DNA from: Fictibacillus sp. b24
GTDB taxonomy: Bacteria > Bacillota > Bacilli > Bacillales > Fictibacillaceae
Direction: 5' to 3'
NCBI RefSeq assembly: GCF_030348825.1
Contig: NZ_JAUCES010000005.1
Span: forward strand, 1 to 64,000
Length of the DNA: 64,000 bases
Positions 21,302-29,027 of the stretch are shown one piece after another. Every line of letters begins with the position of its first letter. Position 1 is the stretch's first letter. The position numbers were made by a program, and so were the translations under genes. The notes beneath the pieces were generated by a model. The model was not told the DNA's origin. It worked only from the letters and a program-made list of their open reading frames with translations, and searched no databases.

Positions 21302-21336
21302 AAAAAAGAGCACCCTATGCTACGGATGCTCTTGAA
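21302..21336 (-). terminator. tRNA-Met terminator
   Basis: AAGAGCACCC (21306-21315) pairs with GGATGCTCTT (21324-21333) with one mismatch; a T-run follows on the minus strand. Confidence 0.8.
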
Positions 21337-21365
21337 CGTTTGTATGTATATGTCAAAATTAAAAA

Positions 21366-21442
21366 TGGTAGCGGCGGAGGGAGTCGAACCCACGACCTCA
21401 CGGGTATGAACCGTACGCTCTAGCCAGCTGAGCTACACCGCC
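21366..21442 (-). tRNA. tRNA-Met (CAT anticodon)
   Basis: A 77-nt cloverleaf including an encoded CCA. The 5' end GGCGGTGTAGCTCAG, the anticodon loop TTCATAC (anticodon CAT), the T-arm and the 3' acceptor half CGCCGCT-A are visible. It is nearly identical to the Bacillus elongator tRNA-Met found between yabR and spoIIE. The neighbouring tRNA-Glu of B. subtilis is missing. Confidence 0.93.
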
Positions 21443-21577
21443 ATTTGTAAAAGACACAAGTAGTATATTACATCTATCCTGCCATCCTGTCAACGCTTCT
21501 TTAGAAATTTGTCGAAAAAGTTTTTTGCAGTTTTTTTAAAAAGACTGTTAGCGTAAACTTTGTTGTTATAGAAAGTG

Positions 21578-21705
21578 GTTGATTTCCGTTCCAGATGCTC
21601 GCTTTCCGCGGGGCAGGCGGTGAGCCACATTCGTACGTTTCACTCTTAAGTGTCTCACCTGCCCGCCTGTCCCGCAGGAGTCTCGCACCCTGCACTCCAA
21701 TCAAC
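21578..21705 (-). repeat. 128-bp palindromic intergenic element, copy E
   Basis: Reverse-oriented, well-conserved copy between tRNA-Met and the yabR terminator. The ends GTTGATT and AATCAAC are perfect. Confidence 0.92.
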
Positions 21706-21825
21706 TGTCACAGAAGAATATAAAAATGAGGTTTGAAAGCAACAATCTTGTAGAATAGAGCTTTTTAGTATGTATCCACGCAAAAGAAGTCGAGCCAGCC
21801 TGACAGAAAAATCAACATCTAAAAA

Positions 21826-21858
21826 ACAAAAAGCACCCTAATGTATAGGATGCTTGCC
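21826..21858 (-). terminator. yabR terminator
   Basis: AAGCACCC (21831-21838) and GGATGCTT (21848-21855) form the stem; T-rich sequence follows on the minus strand. Confidence 0.78.
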
Positions 21859-21892
21859 ATATATAGATGAATGAGCATTAAAAATGCAACAA

Positions 21893-22342
21893 TTATCCTC
21901 TTCGGCCGCCGCGGCCACCTCTTTTTGATTCAGTACTACGCTTTAAAGTAGTGAGTCGATCTTCACTATCTTTAAGGAATTTATTCATCTTATCCTCAAA
22001 AGATAATGCAGTAGAATGGTTGTTTCCGCCTCGGTTCGGACCTTTGCGGGATTTGTTGAATCCGCCGCCGCCTCTTGAAGGGGCTGGTCTACTAACAGAA
22101 GCAGCATTTTCCTTTGCTTTTTTAATAGACAAACCAATCTTTCCGTCCTTTTCGACGCTCATAACCTTAACTTCGACTTGATCACCAACTTTAAGAAATT
22201 CGTTGATGTCCTTCACGTAATTATCCGCAACTTCGCTAATATGCACGAGTCCTGTTGTACCCCCTGGCAGCTCTACAAACGCTCCAAAATGAGTAATCCC
22301 AGTAACTTTACCTTGCAACTTGCTGCCTACTTCAATTGACAT
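21893..22342 (-). CDS. yabR: S1-domain RNA-binding protein (YabR)
   Basis: One S1 RNA-binding domain occupies residues 1-76 (VGSKLQGKVTGITHFGAFVELPGG...GLVHISEVADNYV). It is followed by a linker and a basic Gly/Arg-rich tail ending RGGRGGRRG. B. subtilis YabR is 128 residues; this one is 149 and the extra length is in the tail. Relatives in Gram-positives associate with ribosomes or mRNA, but the function is not settled. It follows divIC after about 90 bp. Confidence 0.9.
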   Translation of the reverse strand: MSIEVGSKLQGKVTGITHFGAFVELPGGTTGLVHISEVADNYVKDINEFLKVGDQVEVKVMSVEKDGKIGLSIKKAKENAASVSRPAPSRGGGGFNKSRKGPNRGGNNHSTALSFEDKMNKFLKDSEDRLTTLKRSTESKRGGRGGRRG

Positions 22343-22433
22343 GCAAAAAATGCTCCTCCTTAAAAAATCTCAAAAGATATCAATACTTATTATACAATCG
22401 AAAAAATCTGCGTGTCAATCTACGCTTATTGCT

Positions 22434-22793
22434 TTATTCTGGAAGTTTAAAAATCGTTTCACCAGGCTTTGACATAAAAAAGTCGCGTCTAGCGATTTCT
22501 CCAATGTATTCTTCGTCTTTTAGTTTATTCACTTCATCTTTAAGTTGTGCCTTTTCTTCCAAAAGAGCTTTGTATTCATCACTTAACTCTTGTTGTTCCA
22601 TCTGTTTTTCATTTAAAAGGGAAAGCTGTTCTGCAATACCCGTAATAATTAAAAAAGCAAAAAAGGAAAATACGATAAAGGCCCCCGTTAAGCGACGGTA
22701 CAAACCACGCTTACGTTTTGCGATCACCTGCTCATGACGCTCTTTATTCTGGATGTATTGTGAGTGAATCTCTGTTATTTTTTTTTGGCGCAT
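22434..22793 (-). CDS. divIC: Cell division protein DivIC
   Basis: Bitopic septum protein working with FtsL and DivIB. It has a short basic cytoplasmic N-terminus, one membrane segment (AFIVFSFFAFLIITGIA, about residues 37-53) and an extracellular coiled coil (LSLLNEKQMEQQELSDEY onwards), then the conserved ARRDFFMSKPGE near the end. I chose the ATG at 22793 (119 residues), downstream of AGGAGGGG. An in-frame TTG at 22835 would extend it into yabQ without a clear ribosome binding site. Confidence 0.93.
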   Translation of the reverse strand: MRQKKITEIHSQYIQNKERHEQVIAKRKRGLYRRLTGAFIVFSFFAFLIITGIAEQLSLLNEKQMEQQELSDEYKALLEEKAQLKDEVNKLKDEEYIGEIARRDFFMSKPGETIFKLPE

Positions 22794-22813
22794 TAGTTCG
22801 CTGTTCCCCTCCT

Positions 22814-23413
22814 TTACTTCTTTTTTCCCTTCCAATTGCTGACTTTATTCTTCGCTGAAATCAAAAACCCTGCTAATTTTAAATATTTCTCCTTTAAATT
22901 ATACCATTTTTGCTTTGGAATGAAACGCCATATGAGTCGTCCCACCCACTTAAAAGGAGAAAAAAGAATCATGAAAACTACCATTGCAATTTTCCGCAAG
23001 ATGTTAAATACATATAATAGAATAGCGGATATGAGCATAATTAACCATTTTATCGGCATAACGATTAAAGAGTTAAGCAGTCGATAAAAAAAGCGAAAAA
23101 GGGATACGACAGCCGAAACGATCCACTCGAGTATCTTCTTATAGATTCGTTCAAAAAGTGCTCGGTACGCCGCATAACCACAAATGAGAGCAATAAAAAT
23201 ATAGAATCGAATTTCAGCATGATTCACATGCAAAAGGACATAAAAGACGAGCAAAGCCTGTACCAGCCAAAACAGCAGATCATTCAAAAAGTGAAGCCAG
23301 TGCCACTTTCTCTTTTCATGGATGAACCGGCTGTACGTATCGACAGCCATACCGATCCAGATTCCCATGAAAACCATAGAAAGCATGGTTTGAAACTGAA
23401 CAGTTAAGGTCAT
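22814..23413 (-). CDS. yabQ: Spore cortex biosynthesis membrane protein YabQ
   Basis: A 199-residue protein with four to five hydrophobic segments (about 3-22, 42-63, 66-82, 93-125 and 127-150), followed by a basic tail. It matches YabQ, required for cortex formation in B. subtilis and made under sigma-E in the mother cell. The start ATG overlaps the yabP stop region by 4 bp, so both are co-translated. The biochemical role is unknown. Confidence 0.92.
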   Translation of the reverse strand: MTLTVQFQTMLSMVFMGIWIGMAVDTYSRFIHEKRKWHWLHFLNDLLFWLVQALLVFYVLLHVNHAEIRFYIFIALICGYAAYRALFERIYKKILEWIVSAVVSLFRFFYRLLNSLIVMPIKWLIMLISAILLYVFNILRKIAMVVFMILFSPFKWVGRLIWRFIPKQKWYNLKEKYLKLAGFLISAKNKVSNWKGKKK

Positions 23414-23718
23414 TTGAACAGTTTGCCAAAGAAGCCTTTATTCTTTTCGCCGGTCTGCTGGTCAAGGTACACAAGATCGAACACTTTGCCTTCAATATTT
23501 ACGACACCTGATTCAACATCAAGATTCTTCATCTTCAAGTTAGTTCCGCGTATCGCTAAAAAGCCCATCGTTGTCTCAAGCAAAAACTCTTCATTATCAA
23601 AACTTTCTACTTGTTTAACCCCTGTAATCTCTAAATTCTTTCTGCCTATCATTCTTACATCGTGGTTTGGTGTGCTCACTTTTTGATTATATCCATTTAA
23701 ATCATATCGTTGATCCAT
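23410..23718 (-). CDS. yabP: Sporulation protein YabP
   Basis: A 102-residue YabP/YqfC-family protein (HDVRMIGRKNLEITGVKQVESFDNEEF). In B. subtilis it is expressed under sigma-E with yabQ and is needed for the cortex. The ATG at 23718 follows GAGGAGGGG; the longer in-frame start lacks such a site. Upstream to rqcP lie 268 bp that include a 21-bp array. I looked for a sigma-E promoter and found only a poor candidate. Confidence 0.92.
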   Translation of the reverse strand: MDQRYDLNGYNQKVSTPNHDVRMIGRKNLEITGVKQVESFDNEEFLLETTMGFLAIRGTNLKMKNLDVESGVVNIEGKVFDLVYLDQQTGEKNKGFFGKLFK

Positions 23719-23849
23719 ACAATCCCCTCCTCTATTCCATACAAATTTATGAAGGGAAGAGGTGGAATAGAACAAGCTGTATAGAAAAGAAACTGTAAGT
23801 GAGAGCGTCTTTTCTGAGTAGACCGCTCAAACCCGATCGAATGTGGTTT

Positions 23850-23954
23850 GTTGATATTTGATAAATTATTGTTGATATAAACACCATAAGTGTTGATATA
23901 TATAGTTTTATTGATGATATAGCTGTCGTTCACGCCGATATAATGTTTCATAAT
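23850..23954. repeat. 21-bp periodic array 3 (five units)
   Basis: GTTGATAT at 23850, 23871 and 23892, then GATGATAT at 23913 and GCCGATAT at 23934: exactly 21-bp steps. It lies between the rqcP terminator and yabP. Confidence 0.88.
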
Positions 23955-23958
23955 TATA

Positions 23959-23990
23959 GAAAAAGAACCTGAAAAATTCAGGTTCTTTAC
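23959..23990 (-). terminator. rqcP terminator
   Basis: Perfect 12-bp stem: 23962-23973 with 23977-23988, three-base loop, T-run on the minus strand. The stem includes the rqcP stop codon. Confidence 0.9.
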
Positions 23991-24253
23991 TCAGTCGTTT
24001 CGATGCGGTTTTCTTCGAGGACGGTGTACATGTTGTCTGCGTCCTCTTTTTTGGTCGTATCTTTAAGCTCGTTGATTTTCACCTTTACAAGCTTTTGACC
24101 AAAACGAATCGTAAGCTCGTCCCCAACTTTTACATCAGAAGACGCTTTAGCCTGCAATCCGTTAATGGAGATACGGCCCTGATCTGAAATCTCCTTCGCC
24201 ACGGTTCTCCGTTTAATCAGGCGGGAGACTTTCAGAAACTTGTCTAAGCGCAT
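23987..24253 (-). CDS. rqcP: S4-domain ribosome quality control factor RqcP (YabO)
   Basis: An 88-residue protein consisting mainly of an S4 RNA-binding domain ([22 protein letters not shown] at the N-terminus). In B. subtilis RqcP works with RqcH in C-terminal alanine tailing on stalled 50S subunits. The C-terminal 25 residues are acidic and variable. It lies 2 bp after the HU gene and ends at a strong terminator, so HU and rqcP are probably one unit. Confidence 0.92.
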   Translation of the reverse strand: MRLDKFLKVSRLIKRRTVAKEISDQGRISINGLQAKASSDVKVGDELTIRFGQKLVKVKINELKDTTKKEDADNMYTVLEENRIETTE

Positions 24254-24255
24254 GC

Positions 24256-24528
24256 TTACTTAACAGCTTCTTTCAGCTTGTTTCCTGCTTTAAACGCTGG
24301 AACTGTAGCAGCTGGGATTTGAATTTCTTTCCCTGTTTGAGGGTTGCGGCCAGTACGGCTAGAACGCTCGCGAGTTTCAAAAGTTCCAAATCCAACAAAC
24401 TGTACTTTGTCTCCGTCTTTTAGAGCAGAAGTGATTTCATCGATTACGCCATTAACGACTGTTTCTACATCTTTCTTTGTAAGTCCTGACTTTTCTGAGA
24501 TATTTGTTACCAATTCATTTTTGTTCAT
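24256..24528 (-). CDS. hup: HU-family DNA-binding protein
   Basis: Nucleoid histone-like protein that bends DNA. The 90 residues are standard: [19 protein letters not shown] at the start, the [21 protein letters not shown] core and the beta-arm [19 protein letters not shown]. The start has AAGGAGG. In B. subtilis the HU gene hbs lies elsewhere, so this is either a relocated or a second HU copy, placed between mazG and rqcP. No odd residues were seen. Confidence 0.95.
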   Translation of the reverse strand: MNKNELVTNISEKSGLTKKDVETVVNGVIDEITSALKDGDKVQFVGFGTFETRERSSRTGRNPQTGKEIQIPAATVPAFKAGNKLKEAVK

Positions 24529-24568
24529 TTTTAATTACCTCCTTGTTTATCTATCACATAATTCGGTA

Positions 24569-24594
24569 GAAAACCCTTATAATTAAGGGTTTCT
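24569..24594 (-). terminator. mazG terminator
   Basis: AAACCCTT (24571-24578) and AAGGGTTT (24585-24592) form an A/T-rich 8-bp stem between mazG and the HU gene. Confidence 0.6.
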
Positions 24595-24656
24595 TAATAT
24601 TTCTCGAGAAAATATTCTCTATTTTTCACTATAATCCTTCTTTGTAGAAAAAAAAA

Positions 24657-26099
24657 TTATTTTGCTTCGTTCCAAAGACGGTCCATTTCCTCAAGCGTTA
24701 CGTCGTCGAACGATAGAGATTGTTCCTTTAACGCATGCTCGATATAGTTGAATCGCTTTCTAAACTTTCGATTGGTCTCATTCAGTGCCTCTTCAGGATC
24801 TATTTTGTAAAAACGCGCTAAGTTCACCACTGAAAACAACAAGTCACCAAGCTCTTTTTGTTGTTCATCACCCTCAGCTTCCTGAAACTCTTTTAATTCT
24901 TCTAAAATCTTATCGTAGACAGGTCCAGCTTCTTTCCAATCGAAACCGACTTTAGCAGCCTTTTTTTGATAAAGAAACGCTTTTTGAATACCAGGAATTC
25001 CTTTTGGCACTCCATCGAGCAGTGACTCTCTGTCTTCTTTCCCTGCTTCTTGCGCTTTAATCGCGTCCCAGTTTGCCACTACTTCGTCTGCATTCTCTGC
25101 AGAAACATCACTAAACACATGTGGATGGCGGCGGATCATCTTCTCGGTTAAAACAGCAATAACATCGTCTATGGCAAAGAATCCTTCATCTTCACCAATT
25201 TGTGCGTGAAGCAGCACTTGAAGCAATACATCCCCTAGTTCTTCCGCAAGTGCCTCATCGTCTTCTTCGTCAATGGCATCCAGCACTTCATAAGCTTCTT
25301 CGATCAAATACTTTTTCAGTGTAACATGCGTTTGCTTTTGATCCCACGGACAACCACCGGGTCCGCGCAGGCGAGCAATAACGTTTTTTAAGAACGAAAA
25401 GTCTCTGTACAAAAGCTCATCTTCTTTTACAGGAGGAACATAAACGGCTGTTAGATTGTTCAATGTCACAGACTGGTCCAGCTCATACAGCGGAACTCTC
25501 TTAATGGACTCATCTGAGCTGCCTGCTGCTGTTACGACAACGACTTCATAATCATCCGGATATTTTTCCATTAAGGTCAGCTTCACCTCTGATGCGATGA
25601 AGCTATCATACACTTGGACGATCACAAGATGGTGACGGATCTGGATCTCATCTTTCTTTAATGAAGTACCATCAAGAATCTGGCATCCTTCTATCGGATC
25701 GATTTTTAGAGCAGTGTACATTTCATCGAGAAAACTTTTGCCGCCTGCAACCGTTACCTCAACTTCTTTACTTTGTGCCTGGTGCAAAAGAATCTGAACA
25801 GCTTGTTCTGCAACGAGAGGATGGCCAGGAACAGCATAGATTACATGACCCTCTGTTTCAGCTGCTTTAAACAAAGTTTCGGCAATCTCCTCATACACAG
25901 GCTCAAACCGATCGTGCTTTTCATAGATCTCATCAAATGCAATAAATGTCTTTCCTTGTTTCATAAGGTCTTCTACAGCAGGGTGATGGATCGTACGCAC
26001 ATAGACCTTTTCAGATGACTCAAGCATCCTGTAGATGCCAAGGGTCATCTGATCCAGATCTCCAGCACCTAAGCCAATGATTGTAATCTTCTTCGTCAT
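24657..26099 (-). CDS. mazG: Tetrapyrrole methylase-MazG fusion (YabN)
   Basis: Two-domain protein: an N-terminal SAM-dependent methylase-like domain (about residues 1-215; IIGLGAGDLDQMTLG) and a duplicated MazG nucleoside triphosphate pyrophosphohydrolase (about 240-480; CPWDQKQTH, EEAYEVLDAIDEEDDEALAEE). MazG hydrolyses abnormal NTPs; the role of the methylase part is unknown. I place the start at the second ATG (26099), six bases after AAGGAG. It overlaps the yabM stop codon. Confidence 0.92.
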   Translation of the reverse strand: MTKKITIIGLGAGDLDQMTLGIYRMLESSEKVYVRTIHHPAVEDLMKQGKTFIAFDEIYEKHDRFEPVYEEIAETLFKAAETEGHVIYAVPGHPLVAEQAVQILLHQAQSKEVEVTVAGGKSFLDEMYTALKIDPIEGCQILDGTSLKKDEIQIRHHLVIVQVYDSFIASEVKLTLMEKYPDDYEVVVVTAAGSSDESIKRVPLYELDQSVTLNNLTAVYVPPVKEDELLYRDFSFLKNVIARLRGPGGCPWDQKQTHVTLKKYLIEEAYEVLDAIDEEDDEALAEELGDVLLQVLLHAQIGEDEGFFAIDDVIAVLTEKMIRRHPHVFSDVSAENADEVVANWDAIKAQEAGKEDRESLLDGVPKGIPGIQKAFLYQKKAAKVGFDWKEAGPVYDKILEELKEFQEAEGDEQQKELGDLLFSVVNLARFYKIDPEEALNETNRKFRKRFNYIEHALKEQSLSFDDVTLEEMDRLWNEAK

Positions 26100-27685
26100 C
26101 ATGGTCTCCTTTTTTTAAGACGTTTAAACAGTTTTCTAAATATACTAACGGAATGAAACACGGAGTCCCATTCTGCTTGAGAAAAAATCTTAAGCTTAAA
26201 GATGCAAATAAAGTAGATGGTTGCCCCAATTAAGGAGGAACTGATACTGATCATCATCGAATGGAATCGCGTATTCGCTATCATTAAAAAGTGTTCAGCA
26301 ACAAAAACCCAAGCCAAAACTCCAATGGCCATGAAACTTAAGGAGACTATGTAAGAGAGCAGTTTTGCTTTTTGACTGCCACTTAGGAATTTTGTTGCAG
26401 ACTGAAGCTTAACGAGTTGACCAACCGCTGCTGCAAAGGTGGCTAACACCGTTGATAGTGCAGCACCTTCCATGCCAATATACGGAATGAAAATAAAGTT
26501 CCCCGCTACTTTTACAGCCACTGCTAAAAGTACGGTAAACACTGTAAATCGCCCATGACCGATTCCTTGCAAGAGTCCTGTTGTCGTATAAATGATAGAT
26601 ACGAAAATAATGGATATACAAAGTATAGCGAGAGCACGCGAGCCATCCCCGTTTTTAAAAAGCATAACATTAAGATGCTTTATAATACAGATTAGCCCCA
26701 CCGCTGCCGCTCCACCGAAAACGATAGATAATTTAACAGAGAGTTTAGAAAGGGATTGAATTTCTGCTTTTTTCTTTTCCGTGACTAACGACGCCATTTC
26801 TGGGACAACTGCAAGTGCTATTGAAGCTGCGGCTACGGTACCTAATTGAAGAAGTGGTTGTCCACGGTCGAAAACACCTTTCAATATTTTGGCATCATAT
26901 GCCTCCATGCCGCTTCCTACCCATACATTCACAAAAAGGAAGGAATCCACAAGCTGCATCATAGCTAATATGAGAGCACTTAGAGACAGATAGATGCTCG
27001 TTTTGAGCAGTTCTGCCGCATAAAGAAACCGGAATTCCGCTCGAGGATTGTAAGCTTTCGCAAAACCCTTTTTCCAAAAGAATAAAAGAAACAAGCCTGA
27101 TGCAAGAGCTCCAATCACTGAACCTGACAGTGCCGCTGCACCCGTTTCATAACTGGTGTAGCCTTTTGAAACGAAATAATAAGATAATAGTAAAATACCT
27201 GATACTCTAATTGTCTGCTCGATCAATTGCGAAACCGCCGTTAGCTGCATATCGCCGTACCCTTGATACGTACCTCTTAAAAATGCGGCAAGCGGGATAA
27301 ACAAAAATAGAACCGAGATTACTTTTATAGGTAATTGAAGATTGTAATCTCCCATCCACCGTGCGATAAATGGTGCTGTGAAAAATAGAAAAACAAATGA
27401 AAGCACACCTAACGTAAAAGAGATCCATACAGATGTTTTAATCAGATGATCATTGTTGTTTTTCTCGGAAACGATCATTTTTGACAATGCCATCGGAAAC
27501 CCCGTAAATGCAACAGCTGCTGCTATAGCGTAAAACGGATATGCCTGCTGAAAGACATAAAAGCCGAAATCACCCGTCATGTTCTGGTAGGGAATGCGAT
27601 ATACGACACTTAGTAATTTTACGATGATTGCTGCTGCAGTCAGTAGCAATGCACCTTCCCATACGGAATACTTCTTAGAGTTCAT
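26099..27685 (-). CDS. yabM: Polysaccharide/lipid flippase-like membrane protein (YabM, SpoVB family)
   Basis: A 528-residue protein with about 14 membrane helices of the MOP/MATE-Wzx superfamily, related to SpoVB and MurJ. The N-terminal GALLLTAAAIIVKLLSVVYR is typical. The substrate is unknown; a lipid-linked cell wall or exopolysaccharide precursor is inferred from the family. The ATG at 27685 follows GAGGT; upstream in-frame codons lack a site. It is coupled to mazG by overlap. Upstream DNA holds a decayed and an intact palindromic element. Confidence 0.88.
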   Translation of the reverse strand: MNSKKYSVWEGALLLTAAAIIVKLLSVVYRIPYQNMTGDFGFYVFQQAYPFYAIAAAVAFTGFPMALSKMIVSEKNNNDHLIKTSVWISFTLGVLSFVFLFFTAPFIARWMGDYNLQLPIKVISVLFLFIPLAAFLRGTYQGYGDMQLTAVSQLIEQTIRVSGILLLSYYFVSKGYTSYETGAAALSGSVIGALASGLFLLFFWKKGFAKAYNPRAEFRFLYAAELLKTSIYLSLSALILAMMQLVDSFLFVNVWVGSGMEAYDAKILKGVFDRGQPLLQLGTVAAASIALAVVPEMASLVTEKKKAEIQSLSKLSVKLSIVFGGAAAVGLICIIKHLNVMLFKNGDGSRALAILCISIIFVSIIYTTTGLLQGIGHGRFTVFTVLLAVAVKVAGNFIFIPYIGMEGAALSTVLATFAAAVGQLVKLQSATKFLSGSQKAKLLSYIVSLSFMAIGVLAWVFVAEHFLMIANTRFHSMMISISSSLIGATIYFICIFKLKIFSQAEWDSVFHSVSIFRKLFKRLKKRRP

Positions 27686-27881
27686 AGTATATACCTCGAT
27701 ACTGCAAATATTTATTTCCCGGGACGACACATGTCGACACGTTATTTAATTCATCAACATAATTCAAGGTATTATACCATAGTCAGGCTGTATCGCCCTG
27801 CGATACGCGACTTATATTAAGCATTTGACCATAGGTTCTGCTCTAAAAGATTGTTGTTAGTGGTTCATTCGCTGCATTGAT

Positions 27882-28005
27882 AAATTGATCGTCCTGAATG
27901 TAAGGTGCGAACTACTGCTAGAAACAGTGAGACTACCACCACCCCCATATCGCTTTTGCCATATTTGCAGATACAGGAATATATATAATCTGTAGCGGAA
28001 ATAGG
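27882..28005 (+). repeat. Decayed copy of the palindromic element (copy K)
   Basis: Fragments AAGGTGCGA, GTGAGACT and TGTAGCGGAAATA appear in the right order, and CATTGA precedes as in other copies. The stems are broken. It lies 67 bp from intact copy F. Confidence 0.45.
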
Positions 28006-28072
28006 AAGCTTTTTCAGTAGCAATAATAAGGTGCTAGTTGTTTTTGACTTTTTTCATTTCCTTCATTGACAA

Positions 28073-28264
28073 GTTGATTGTAGTGTAAGGTGTGAGACTC
28101 CTCGAAAATTAAACTTCAAATTTTCTTCGTGCGATGCGTCGCTGCTGCAGCATTCCTTGTCCTGCGGGACAGGCTGGCAGGTGAGACACTTAAGAGTGAA
28201 ACGTTAAGAATGTGGCTCACCCGCCTGCCCCGCGGAAAGCGAAGCACCTGTAACGGAAATCAAC
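28073..28264 (+). repeat. Palindromic intergenic element, copy F with internal insertion
   Basis: Forward copy of 192 bp between yabM and spoVT. A ~60-bp insertion follows GAGACTCCT (about 28105-28165); the remainder and both ends GTTGATT/AATCAAC are intact. The insertion resembles that in copy J. Confidence 0.9.
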
Positions 28265-28312
28265 CACTTTCAAAGTCATCAGGATTTTCTTAAAAAAATC
28301 TTATTTAAACAA

Positions 28313-28345
28313 CAAAAAAAGAAAGAGCATAATAGCCCTTCCTTT
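28313..28345 (-). terminator. spoVT terminator
   Basis: GAAAGAGC (28321-28328) pairs with GCCCTTCC (28335-28342) using wobble pairs; a seven-base T-run follows on the minus strand. Confidence 0.65.
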
Positions 28346-28346
28346 T

Positions 28347-28883
28347 CTACTGCTCCATCTGTCTAGCTAAAAATCCAGCAGCAGTTTCAGCAAGTTTTTG
28401 CTCAAGTTCTGTCAGCTTTTTTCCTTCTTTTCCAACCATGACAACGGCTCCGATCGGATCTCCGCCTGCGATGATAGGTGCTATAACATGAGATGTATTT
28501 TCTTTAATCCCATCAATCAGCTCGGCTTCGGCTCCGTTGGATTCAACCAGCGTCTTCCGGTCACTCATGGACGATTCCACTACTTTACCGATGCTTTTAT
28601 TGTGATAATCTTTCTTGGATCCGCCAGCTACCGCAATATATGTATCACGGTCAGCAATTAACACAACATGACCTGTACTATCTGCAAGGCTTTCTGCGTA
28701 TTCTTTTGCAAAATCGCCTAGCTCATTAATCGGAGAGTATTTCTTTAAAATAACCTCTCCATCTCTGTCTACAAAAATCTCAAGCGGGTCTCCCTCACGA
28801 ATCCGAAGTGTTCTGCGGATTTCCTTTGGAATAACTACGCGCCCAAGGTCATCAATACGTCGAACGATACCTGTGGCTTTCAT
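28347..28883 (-). CDS. spoVT: Stage V sporulation transcription regulator SpoVT
   Basis: Forespore regulator that tunes sigma-G genes. The 178 residues comprise an AbrB-type swapped-hairpin DNA-binding domain (1-50; TGIVRRIDDLGRVVIPKEIR) and a C-terminal GAF-like domain (about 60-178). The ATG at 28883 follows GAGAGGG and is fixed by the AbrB-family N-terminus; the longer frame is spurious. A sigma-G-like promoter lies at 28976-29005, in agreement with known control. Confidence 0.96.
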   Translation of the reverse strand: MKATGIVRRIDDLGRVVIPKEIRRTLRIREGDPLEIFVDRDGEVILKKYSPINELGDFAKEYAESLADSTGHVVLIADRDTYIAVAGGSKKDYHNKSIGKVVESSMSDRKTLVESNGAEAELIDGIKENTSHVIAPIIAGGDPIGAVVMVGKEGKKLTELEQKLAETAAGFLARQMEQ

Positions 28884-28975
28884 ATAGATAATGCCCTCTC
28901 TTTCGGATGATGATGATTCACTGATGTAACAACAAAATGGTTCCTTCTCTGAAAGAATGTTCCATTTTCTAGGTT

Positions 28976-29005
28976 TATTATTTGTTACATCTGCTGTTCT
29001 ATTCA
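28976..29005 (-). promoter_or_regulatory. spoVT promoter, sigma-G type
   Basis: On the minus strand TGAATA (29000-29005), 17-bp spacer, AATAATA (28976-28982), close to the sigma-G consensus TGMATA / CATANTA. It ends about 90 bp before the spoVT start. Confidence 0.65.
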
Positions 29006-29027
29006 CGATTGAGAGGGTAATTATATT

